Part shown: positions 1 through 6,048 of the stretch, piece by piece
How the letters are laid out: every line of letters starts with the position of its first letter
How positions within the stretch are numbered: position 1 is the stretch's first letter
Source of the DNA: a virus
Strand: one strand, 5' to 3'
Virus record (IMG/VR): IMGVR_UViG_3300013130_000018
Coordinates: 1-34,722 of that record
Length of the DNA stretch: 34,722 bases
Made by a program: the position numbers and the translations under genes
Notes under the pieces: model-generated
What the model was told of the DNA's origin: nothing
Database searches by the model: none
Seen by the model: the letters and a program-made list of their open reading frames with translations, nothing else

Positions 1-274
1 CTTCATCTGATTCAGATGTGAAGTTAAACATGTTTGGATTTTCTTCTTTGAAATCCACAATTGAGTTAAAGTCGTTTTCGTCAACAACACTAAATGGAAC
101 TTCCTGACCTCCAACACTAACATTTAAGTTTTTTTCGGTTTGTTCTTTGTCTCTCATTTCCGCCATTTGTTTCATAACTCTATTTAGTGCATTGTTCATT
201 GCGTACTTTTCTTGATTTACTCTTCGGTTTCTTTTTGCTACTTTTTCTCTGTGTTTTTTTGCTGCTTTTCCCAT
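1..274 (-). CDS. Incomplete lysine-rich hypothetical protein (C-terminus outside window)
   Basis: The frame is open from an ATG at 272-274 to the window edge, giving at least 91 residues with no stop. The first 20 residues are strongly basic (MGKAAKKHREKVAKRNRRVN), followed by a mixed helical stretch rich in Met, Gln and Glu, then an acidic end containing DENDF and FKEENPNMF. The start lies 10 bp downstream of the stop of the preceding membrane protein, as expected within an operon. I do not recognise the family. The basic N-terminus could bind nucleic acid, but that is inference only. Confidence 0.65.
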   Translation of the reverse strand, partial: MGKAAKKHREKVAKRNRRVNQEKYAMNNALNRVMKQMAEMRDKEQTEKNLNVSVGGQEVPFSVVDENDFNSIVDFKEENPNMFNFTSESDE

Positions 275-284
275 AATTTAATTT

Positions 285-677
285 TTAATCATTTAATATT
301 TGTTCATCTTCTTCTGGAATAAAAAATTCTTGTTTTGCCGGACGATTTTCTTCAAACCATTCTATTATTGAGTTGATTGCCCAAACAGATCCGGCAGATA
401 ACATTCCGTCAAAGAATACAGAAAAATATTTATTAAGTCCAATAAATTCATTTACTGGCGAAAACATAAACAAGGACAGAAAAAATCCGACCCAGGTTCC
501 TGTACATAACATACAGGATATCAACCCAGATAAAAACTTTCCAACTCCGTTAAATGCGTAATAGTAAGAGTTTCCCCAATTGTGAATCCAATTTCTTACT
601 TCATTAAAAATTGATCCGTAAACTAAAATTGTGGTCATTCCATATGCCACGATCATAAAAATTAAAACTTGTATCAT
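285..677 (-). CDS. Small membrane protein with CxxCxGxW motif (DUF1360-like)
   Basis: The 130-residue product has three hydrophobic segments: residues 2-22, about 42-72 and about 83-104. Between the first two is an amphipathic stretch with Asn and Trp. The second segment contains SCMLCTGTWVGFF, a Cys-x2-Cys-x-Gly-x-Trp pattern resembling the signature of the DUF1360 family (small membrane proteins found in Bacillus spores and in phages). The C-terminus is acidic and probably cytoplasmic. The ATG at 675-677 overlaps the TGA of the upstream coiled-coil gene (ATGA), so the two are probably translationally coupled. The function of the family is unknown to me; the assignment rests on the motif and topology only. 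Confidence 0.6.
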   Translation of the reverse strand: MIQVLIFMIVAYGMTTILVYGSIFNEVRNWIHNWGNSYYYAFNGVGKFLSGLISCMLCTGTWVGFFLSLFMFSPVNEFIGLNKYFSVFFDGMLSAGSVWAINSIIEWFEENRPAKQEFFIPEEDEQILND

Positions 678-1282
678 AATGTATCATTTATATTTGAACC
701 TCTCATAAAAAATCCTTTCATTGGTTTTGTATTACTTTGAAGTTCTTGGTTTATTTTTTCTAATTTATCTATTTTTTGGTTTTTTTCATGTAATTCTTGT
801 CTTAACTTCTGGAGTGTGTCTTGAAGAAGTTTTGTCTTATCATTCTGTTTTGAAATGTCTAAATTACGTCTAAACTCCTCTAACTCTTCATCTTTTTTAG
901 ACATTTCATATTCCAACTTGGCGATTTTTTCACCAAGTTCATTTTCACTTTCTTTGTCACTAATATATTCTATTTTGGTGACAATTTTTTCTACAGGAAC
1001 CTCTTTTATAACTTCAATAATCTTTTCAACTTCCTTTATCACTTCAACCGGTACTTCCACCATTTTCTCAACAATAACTTCCTTTATTAACTGTTTTTCT
1101 TCAACAACACTTATTTTTAAGTCTTTTTCACCCTCATTAAGTGGTTTTCCTAAAAGTCCGTACTTCTCAATATTAAATCCCGACTGAAAACATTTTTCAA
1201 TAAACCCATCAATATCTTCAATATTATTAAGTTTACAATATGCAGACACTGCCTGCATTATTTTTTTATCTTTCAGTTCCAT
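674..1282 (-). CDS. Coiled-coil protein with Val-Glu-rich segment
   Basis: The 202-residue protein starts with a globular-looking region (residues 1-55, including AVSAYCKLNNIEDIDGFIEKC). It continues with a repetitive Val/Glu/Ile/Lys segment at about 65-105, where 'EVPVE' and 'VEKIV' units recur. A long heptad-type coiled coil (about 110-185) ends in a Gly/Phe-rich tail. Such EV-repeat plus coiled-coil proteins are common as uncharacterised proteins in phages. The function is unknown; a rod or oligomerising role is inference. The start is 20 bp after the stop of the HNH gene of module 1, and the stop overlaps the next start. It may once have directly followed the SbcD-like gene before the HNH module entered. 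Confidence 0.7.
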   Translation of the reverse strand: MELKDKKIMQAVSAYCKLNNIEDIDGFIEKCFQSGFNIEKYGLLGKPLNEGEKDLKISVVEEKQLIKEVIVEKMVEVPVEVIKEVEKIIEVIKEVPVEKIVTKIEYISDKESENELGEKIAKLEYEMSKKDEELEEFRRNLDISKQNDKTKLLQDTLQKLRQELHEKNQKIDKLEKINQELQSNTKPMKGFFMRGSNINDTL

Positions 1283-1302
1283 TTGTTATTTTAATATCAC
1301 TT

Positions 1303-1929
1303 TCAATATCTTTTTTCTAAATTTTCATACCACCAAAGAGGTTGTAAATTTGTAAAATGACACAACTTATAAATTTCATCTTCAGTTTTACCACTCACCA
1401 ACGGAACAATATGATCTATATGCCAACCATTCAATCCATAGTTTTCCCAATTCATCCCTTCCTTAAATTGTTTTTCAATATGTTCTTTTAATTTTATTGG
1501 TTCGCACCCAACAATTTCAAATGTTTTATTTTTTTTTGTTATGTTTTTACTTTTAAAAAAATTTTTAACTCTACTTCTAATGTTACATCTTAATTTAAAA
1601 ATAATGTCGTGTTTTTTTCTTTTTTTTCCGTAATTTTTTATTTTTTCTTTATTATTTTCTTTCCATTTTTCAACTCTTATTTTTTGTTGATCCTTAGTGT
1701 TTTGTCTATATTTTTTCTTTGTTTCTTTATGGTTTTCAATATTTCTATAATATGTTTCCCTATTCCATTTATTAGTCTTTTCTTTATTTGTTTTACGATA
1801 TTTGTTAATTTTAACTCTGGTACAAACTTTACATTCATTTCTAACACCGTCTTTTGAATCTTTCCTACTGTGGAAGTCAATTATTTGTTTTTCAACAAAA
1901 CAAACATTACAAATTTTTGTATCTTTCAT
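1303..1929 (-). CDS. HNH endonuclease, free-standing homing type (module 1)
   Basis: The 208-residue protein has an N-terminal zinc-finger-like region with two Cys pairs (C7/C10, C33/C36). A long, very Lys/Asn/Arg-rich helical linker (about 38-110) follows, probably for DNA contact. The C-terminal HNH nuclease core has WHIDHIVPL (H170, D172, H173), then LCHFTNLQPLW with the conserved Asn near 194 and a final ENLEKRY. This order is typical of phage free-standing HNH endonucleases that cut DNA and promote their own spread. Its start lies inside the 3' end of the ribbon-helix-helix gene (23 bp overlap). It is clearly paralogous to the HNH gene at 4375-4932. Catalytic residues are intact, so it is probably active. 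Confidence 0.88.
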   Translation of the reverse strand: MKDTKICNVCFVEKQIIDFHSRKDSKDGVRNECKVCTRVKINKYRKTNKEKTNKWNRETYYRNIENHKETKKKYRQNTKDQQKIRVEKWKENNKEKIKNYGKKRKKHDIIFKLRCNIRSRVKNFFKSKNITKKNKTFEIVGCEPIKLKEHIEKQFKEGMNWENYGLNGWHIDHIVPLVSGKTEDEIYKLCHFTNLQPLWWYENLEKRY

Positions 1930-2068
1930 CTTTATAATCTTTAAGAAGTTTATTTACCAAAGAAGATAAATTAATATGTAATGACCGATAAAATTTTAAT
2001 AATTCAGGATCAAGAGCAACAGACACTTTAGTTTTTTTATCTTCATCTTTTATTTTTAATCTTCCCAT
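1907..2068 (-). CDS. Ribbon-helix-helix (CopG/Arc-like) small protein, module 1
   Basis: A 53-residue frame runs from ATG 2066-2068 to TAA 1907-1909. The sequence begins MGRLKIKDEDKKTKVSVALD and contains a short beta strand (TKVSVAL), helix (DPELLKFYRSL), turn (HINLS) and second helix (SLVNKLLKDYKDE). That is the strand-helix-helix layout of CopG/Arc-type DNA-binding proteins. The gene is almost the twin of 4913-5071, sharing KKTKVSVALD and YRSLHINLSSLVNKLL. Its end overlaps the start of the HNH endonuclease gene by 23 bp, which implies joint expression. A regulatory role over the nuclease is inference; it could also be an antitoxin-like partner, although no toxin domain is seen. Confidence 0.8.
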   Translation of the reverse strand: MGRLKIKDEDKKTKVSVALDPELLKFYRSLHINLSSLVNKLLKDYKDERYKNL

Positions 2069-2107
2069 ATATAATATAAATACCTCAATAAATTAAAAAG
2101 TGTGAAT
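2069..2107 (-). promoter_or_regulatory. Leader of RHH/HNH module 1, shared with module 2
   Basis: On the minus strand this stretch holds ATTCACACTTTT (complement of 2096-2107), then TATTTATA (complement of 2075-2082) six bases before the start codon. The same two elements in the same order, nearly the same distance apart, precede module 2 (5072-5107). The conservation between paralogous modules suggests a promoter and/or an operator for the RHH protein. This is inference from the pairwise comparison. Confidence 0.45.
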
Positions 2108-2115
2108 AATAGTAA

Positions 2116-2895
2116 TTAAATATTTAATAATTTTTCTGTTCCGTTTTCAATATCCTCAAACGATTTTATTGAAAATTTTAAGAAAGGTTTAGGATTAAAT
2201 AATTCTTTATATTCGTATTTTTTACTTTCAACGTTATACAAACCATATCCGTGTTTGGTTATTGATTCTCCAATGTTTTGTTGTATACAAGACCCGATCA
2301 TAAATCCTTTACCTGTTTTAAAATTAAATTCTTGTCTTTTGTGTATATCACCACATAAAACCATATCTAATCCATTAAATTTATCAACATCATATGCGTG
2401 TTCCCCAAAATCATACCCTAAATCAGTGGTCATTCCTTGTATGGGTCCGTGAAATAATCCAATTTTGATACCCTTGGCAAAACTTAAATCCGGTGGAATG
2501 TTTCCTTGAAATTGTGAGTATACGCACCAACTAATATTTTCATCTTCATATATACCTCTATCTTTATAATAATATAATTTTTTATTATTTAAATTATCAA
2601 CTATGGGTGTTATACTATCCAGTCTATCTTGATTATTTAAATTAGTATCGTGATTTCCAGGAATTATAATTGTTTTTGCAATATATGAACATTCTTTTAA
2701 AATCCAACTAACCATTTCAATAAGTTCAGGTGTCATTTGGTTTTTAGAATGAACAAGGTCTCCAGTAAAAATAATTCTATCCGGTTTAATTTCTTTCCAC
2801 TGATTGATAGCGTCTTCAAGTATTGACTTATACAAGTCATGATCCTTAAATAATCGAATGTGTAAATCCGAAAAGTGTATTAGTTTTCTAATCAT
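2116..2895 (-). CDS. SbcD/Mre11/T4 gp47-like metallophosphoesterase
   Basis: The 259-residue protein has the full set of calcineurin-type phosphoesterase motifs: FSDLHI (D10, H12), FTGDLVHS (D46), PGNHDTN (N81, H82, D83), FHGPIQG (H149) and CGDIHKRQ (D183, H185). These bind two metal ions and cut phosphodiester bonds. This arrangement matches SbcD/Mre11 and T4 gp47, the nuclease subunit that pairs with an SbcC/gp46 ATPase in recombination and replication-end processing. It is shorter than T4 gp47 (about 340 residues) and seems to lack much of the C-terminal region. No SbcC/gp46 gene is in the window; it may lie beyond position 1. The start overlaps the upstream small gene by 8 bp. Confidence 0.85.
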   Translation of the reverse strand: MIRKLIHFSDLHIRLFKDHDLYKSILEDAINQWKEIKPDRIIFTGDLVHSKNQMTPELIEMVSWILKECSYIAKTIIIPGNHDTNLNNQDRLDSITPIVDNLNNKKLYYYKDRGIYEDENISWCVYSQFQGNIPPDLSFAKGIKIGLFHGPIQGMTTDLGYDFGEHAYDVDKFNGLDMVLCGDIHKRQEFNFKTGKGFMIGSCIQQNIGESITKHGYGLYNVESKKYEYKELFNPKPFLKFSIKSFEDIENGTEKLLNI

Positions 2896-3127
2896 TTAAT
2901 TGTTGTTTATTCTCGAATGTAATATCCCAAGATGGTGATGTTGGATTATGTTTAGGTATTGGGTTAACTGGAACTGGTATTTGCTCAAATTGTTTAATTA
3001 ACAACTGTGGTTTTTCATCAACCTTACTCATTTTTTCAACAATTGGTGTAATATCAATATGTTTACTCTCAAGTTTACCGGTTAAATACCCTTCTAACCA
3101 AATGTAAAATTCTTTATAACTTAACAT
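2888..3127 (-). CDS. Hypothetical 79-residue protein
   Basis: The product begins MLSYKEFYIWLEGYLTGKLE, a short helical region, and ends in a Pro-rich tail (PVPVNPIPKHNPTSPSW). The pattern 'F..WLEGYL' resembles small uncharacterised phage proteins, but I cannot name a family. It overlaps the upstream 48-residue gene by 7 bp and the downstream phosphoesterase gene by 8 bp, so it belongs to the same tightly coupled operon. No catalytic motif, signal peptide or membrane segment is visible. Confidence 0.65.
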   Translation of the reverse strand: MLSYKEFYIWLEGYLTGKLESKHIDITPIVEKMSKVDEKPQLLIKQFEQIPVPVNPIPKHNPTSPSWDITFENKQQLND

Positions 3128-3267
3128 AACTCTCTACAATAAAGGTTTGCCAACACAATTTTTGCAAATTTAAATTCTTTTGCTCTGTTTAATCTTAATC
3201 CATACGCCAAAGCCACTGTTTTAAGGTGTGGATATGCTTCGCTGATTGTCATTTTTCCTAGTTCCAT
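3121..3267 (-). CDS. Hypothetical 48-residue protein
   Basis: A short frame runs from ATG 3265-3267 to TAA 3121-3123. It starts MELGKMTISEAYPHLKTVAL and ends FAKIVLANLYCRELC, and is predicted to be helical. It fills the gap between two neighbours exactly: its ATG is 2 bp after the stop of the zinc-ribbon gene and its end overlaps the next start by 7 bp. The fit and the ordinary amino-acid composition support a real gene. The family is not recognised. Confidence 0.6.
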   Translation of the reverse strand: MELGKMTISEAYPHLKTVALAYGLRLNRAKEFKFAKIVLANLYCRELC

Positions 3268-3269
3268 GG

Positions 3270-3488
3270 TTAATCAACAAATAATTCAAAGTCTTTGTTA
3301 ACATGTTCGCATTCATTACACATATAGGTTGGAAATGGTACAATGGTGTCTTCATGACTTCCGGTTAATAATTTAGGAACTTTTTTTAACATGGTTACTT
3401 CTTTGAAGAACTTTGACTCACACTTTTCACATTTTAATGTTTCTTGTTGTCGTAAGTCAATTCTTGGTTTAATAATTTCGTCGCTCAT
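3270..3488 (-). CDS. Small zinc-ribbon protein
   Basis: The 72-residue product carries two Cys-x2-Cys pairs (CEKCESKFF near residue 19 and CNECEHVNKDF near residue 57), separated by a beta-rich stretch. This is the usual layout of a zinc ribbon. Such proteins in T4-like phages are mostly uncharacterised and may bind nucleic acid or a protein partner. It lies 23 bp downstream of the PD-(D/E)XK nuclease gene, within the replication/recombination operon. Zinc binding follows from the Cys pattern; any specific role is unknown. Confidence 0.7.
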   Translation of the reverse strand: MSDEIIKPRIDLRQQETLKCEKCESKFFKEVTMLKKVPKLLTGSHEDTIVPFPTYMCNECEHVNKDFELFVD

Positions 3489-3511
3489 AATTTTTTTATT
3501 AAAAATATAGT

Positions 3512-4378
3512 TTATTTTTTAAGGTTAGTCAAATACTCTTTCATGTCCATTTCTAAAATGGTATTGATTGTTTTTCTTTCAACACGATATTCAATAAATT
3601 CTCTATCATCCGTTAATCTGACGATAATACAACCCAGAATTTTAATATCTTGATACTTCGTTCCTTCCAACATTTTTAATAACAATTTACCATAAAATGG
3701 TAATTGAGTATGATAATGTCCTAAAGCATTATTTGGTAAATATTCAAATGGAATTCTCATGGGTTTTATGTATTTTTGAGTAATAAAGTTTTTTTCTTTA
3801 TTTGTTTTATAATCGGTTATTATTATACCAAACCCATCTTTATTTTTATTTTCAATCAACCACCCAGTATCCCCCTGTCCAGTATAACCCAATTCGGGAT
3901 GTCCCAGAACAATTTCAGTATCGATCAAATGAGCACCTCGATCTTTCATTGTCTCTAAAAATTTTTTCCCAGCAGTAACCATAGAATCGCTTTTAATGAT
4001 TTGTAAGGGATCACAATTAAATATTGGTTCTCGTATTGTTTTATTGTAATTGAACATTTCTAATGAATACTTCTCCAATAAAAAGTGAACTCTACTACCG
4101 ATATTAGTTGAATATTCACCTGATAATCTCCATTCATTAAGTAATTCTTCTGTTTTATCAGGATCACCTCCTGACATTTCAAACGCCTTTTTTTCGGATG
4201 GGAATTCATCATAAAATGCCTTCATAACTTTAGATACTGAAGGCCAATCGTCAGTTAATTTACCATCTAAATCTAGCATTGTGTATTTATGAGTTTCTTC
4301 TTCAAAGGTTAGTTGAAATTCTTTCCTTTTTTCATCCAAAATTCGTCTAATGTCTAATACAGTTTCTTCTATTTTCAT
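3512..4378 (-). CDS. PD-(D/E)XK nuclease, Cas4/RecB-like
   Basis: The 288-residue protein shows the ordered motifs of the RecB/Cas4 nuclease group. These are GSRVHFLLEKY (H98), an acidic site near E155, GQGDTGW (D170), IIITDYKTNK (D189 and K191 as the D-x-K pair) and HYHTQLPFYGKLL (Gln-x3-Tyr-type motif near 225-229). These enzymes cut DNA with metal ions, often as exonucleases in end processing. No iron-sulphur Cys cluster is evident, unlike classical Cas4. The start codon shares ATGA with the stop of the HNH gene of module 2. Neighbouring primase and SbcD-like genes support a role in DNA replication or recombination. Confidence 0.8.
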   Translation of the reverse strand: MKIEETVLDIRRILDEKRKEFQLTFEEETHKYTMLDLDGKLTDDWPSVSKVMKAFYDEFPSEKKAFEMSGGDPDKTEELLNEWRLSGEYSTNIGSRVHFLLEKYSLEMFNYNKTIREPIFNCDPLQIIKSDSMVTAGKKFLETMKDRGAHLIDTEIVLGHPELGYTGQGDTGWLIENKNKDGFGIIITDYKTNKEKNFITQKYIKPMRIPFEYLPNNALGHYHTQLPFYGKLLLKMLEGTKYQDIKILGCIIVRLTDDREFIEYRVERKTINTILEMDMKEYLTNLKK

Positions 4379-4932
4379 AATATTTTTTTTCCTTTTTTAT
4401 AATTTTCTTCACACCATAATGGTTGTAAGTTTGTGTGGTGACATAATTTGAACACGTCTTCTTCAGTATTTGCCGATGATAATGGGATTACATGGTCAAT
4501 ATGCCATCCCTCGTGGTTATGATTATCCCATGTCATTCCATGTGTAAATTGTTTTTCAATATAAATTTTAAGTTCTTCAGGTGTACAACCAACAATATTA
4601 TATGTGTTATTAATCTTAATGTTAAAGTTGGTACTCTTTAAAAAAAGTTTAACCCTGTTTCTAATATTAAATTTTAATTTATATAAAACATCATTCTCAT
4701 ATTTTTTTTGATGTCTTTCGTTTCTATTTTTTTTGACTGTTTCCAAATTATTTTTTTGGTAGGATACTTGTCTTTGTATTTCTTTATCAATATTAGAGTA
4801 ATAAAACTTTTTATATTCTTCTCTTGTACAATCTTTACATCTATATCTTAATCCGTCTTTACTATATTTGTCTTTATTATATTCACATAACTGTTTTTCT
4901 TCTAAACATTTTCTACACACCTTTGTTTCCAT
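4375..4932 (-). CDS. HNH endonuclease, free-standing homing type (module 2)
   Basis: The 185-residue protein has N-terminal Cys pairs (C6/C9 and C32/C35) and a Lys/Asn-rich linker. The C-terminal HNH core is GWHIDHVIPL (H144, D146, H147) with LCHHTNLQPLW (N168) and EENYKKGKK. It is paralogous to 1303-1929 over the whole length: IRNRVK, NIVGC, IEKQF, GMTWDN and the HNH core all correspond. The linker is shorter than in module 1. Its start lies within the RHH gene (20 bp overlap) and its TGA overlaps the ATG of the nuclease gene, so the module sits in the operon without breaking the next gene. It is probably an active homing-type nuclease. Confidence 0.88.
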   Translation of the reverse strand: METKVCRKCLEEKQLCEYNKDKYSKDGLRYRCKDCTREEYKKFYYSNIDKEIQRQVSYQKNNLETVKKNRNERHQKKYENDVLYKLKFNIRNRVKLFLKSTNFNIKINNTYNIVGCTPEELKIYIEKQFTHGMTWDNHNHEGWHIDHVIPLSSANTEEDVFKLCHHTNLQPLWCEENYKKGKKIL

Positions 4933-5071
4933 TTTTATAATCTAAAAGTAGTTTATTAACCAGTGAAGATAGATTGATATGTAAGGATCTATAGTATTCT
5001 AAAAGCTCTTTATCCAGTGCAACAGATACTTTTGTTTTCTTGTCCTCTTCTTTTTTTAACTTTCTTCCCAT
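4913..5071 (-). CDS. Ribbon-helix-helix (CopG/Arc-like) small protein, module 2
   Basis: A 52-residue frame runs from ATG 5069-5071 to TAG 4913-4915. It begins MGRKLKKEEDKKTKVSVALD and continues with helix ELLEYYRSL, turn HINLS and helix SLVNKLLLDYKN. This gives the strand-helix-helix order of CopG/Arc DNA-binding proteins. About three quarters of the residues match the module 1 copy at 1907-2068. The two copies differ mainly at the extreme C-terminus, where each overlaps its own HNH gene. It probably represses or tunes its own module; this is inferred from position and fold. Confidence 0.8.
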   Translation of the reverse strand: MGRKLKKEEDKKTKVSVALDKELLEYYRSLHINLSSLVNKLLLDYKNGNKGV

Positions 5072-5107
5072 AATAATAAATATACTAAAATTTGTAAAAG
5101 TGTGAAT
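5072..5107 (-). promoter_or_regulatory. Leader of RHH/HNH module 2, shared with module 1
   Basis: The minus strand reads ATTCACACTTTT (complement of 5096-5107), followed by TATTTATT (complement of 5075-5082) three bases before the start codon. The same elements precede module 1. The leader begins 8 bp after the primase stop codon, so it may give the module its own promoter inside the operon, or it may mark the left edge of the inserted unit. Confidence 0.45.
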
Positions 5108-5114
5108 ATTATTA

Positions 5115-6011
5115 CTATTTAATTATTACATAATAGGGATCAATTTCCCCCTTTAAATCACAAACATCTTTATCTGTTGGTAATTTAACTATTTTTATTC
5201 TACCCCATAATTCACCTCCATTTAATTCGTGATATAGTTTTACACCATCTTTAAACGCATCCCCATCCAAACAAATAATAACATCTTTTTTACAATTTTT
5301 GTATATTGTTTCAAATAAAAGTTCGGACATATGTTTTCCAAGCATAGGAATTGAGTTATTTAAAAATAACCCATCGAATACACCTTCGACTAAATGTATA
5401 TCTTGATTCCAGTCAATTAAACTTTCCCAAAATATTATCTTTTCTTTTTCTGCTTCTGGATTCTTGTATTTAGCCTTTGTAAATGGATACCAACTTCTTG
5501 CAACATAATAATTCAATTCTCCTGTTTTACTAAAAGATGGAATTACAATTCGACCAGCATGATCTCCTTGATCACAAAAACCAATTTGGTATTTTTCAAT
5601 CATATAATCGGAAATTCCCCGATTATGTAGGTAATTTATAGCAGCCTTTCTGACAGGATAAACAGGATGTGATTCTGAAAATTTTGTGAAGTGATCTGGA
5701 AGTTTTAGTTTTTTTCTTACCCTTTCTTTTTTTTCTTTGGTTTCAGGTCTTAATACTTGAAATAATTTTTTTTGTTTTTTATTTGCGTATTTGTCAAAAA
5801 GTTTTCCCAAAGACCCGTGTGTTCCCTCATAGTCACCACACGCCCAACATTTATAGACATTTTCAATATAGTTAATTTCTAGATTGTGTTTGTTTCTATC
5901 TTCATCACAGACCGGGCAGTTGAATGATATTTGACCTCGGTTCGGATAGTGTAGACCGTGATCTCCTAAAACATCTTCCAATAATTCAACTAAACCTTCA
6001 TTTTCGTCCAT
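5115..6011 (-). CDS. DNA primase (CHC2-type zinc finger plus TOPRIM), T4 gp61-like
   Basis: The 298-residue protein starts with a primase-type zinc-binding region (CPVC at 32-35, CWAC at 55-58). After a basic linker comes a DnaG-like core with YLHNRGISDYMIEKYQIGF, then TOPRIM motifs: LVEGVFDGLFL (E209), IICLDGDAFKDG (D249, D251) and LPTDKDVCDLKG. Primases of this group make short RNA primers for lagging-strand synthesis and act with a replicative helicase. It is somewhat shorter than T4 gp61. No helicase gene is in view; it may lie elsewhere in the genome. The gene is followed directly by RHH/HNH module 2. Confidence 0.88.
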   Translation of the reverse strand: MDENEGLVELLEDVLGDHGLHYPNRGQISFNCPVCDEDRNKHNLEINYIENVYKCWACGDYEGTHGSLGKLFDKYANKKQKKLFQVLRPETKEKKERVRKKLKLPDHFTKFSESHPVYPVRKAAINYLHNRGISDYMIEKYQIGFCDQGDHAGRIVIPSFSKTGELNYYVARSWYPFTKAKYKNPEAEKEKIIFWESLIDWNQDIHLVEGVFDGLFLNNSIPMLGKHMSELLFETIYKNCKKDVIICLDGDAFKDGVKLYHELNGGELWGRIKIVKLPTDKDVCDLKGEIDPYYVIIK

Positions 6012-6048
6012 TGATAAAATGTAAGTAATTTAGTTTGAAAAATCAATT

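Noticed and set aside
855-1187. Plus-strand open frame with Ser/Thr/Ile repeats
   Set aside because: It is antisense to the Glu/Val-rich coiled-coil gene, whose operon position and overlaps favour the minus strand.
2075-2082. T4-type late promoter TATAAATA on the plus strand
   Set aside because: No plus-strand gene follows it; the same bases read TATTTATA toward the minus-strand genes, which fits the recurrent box better.
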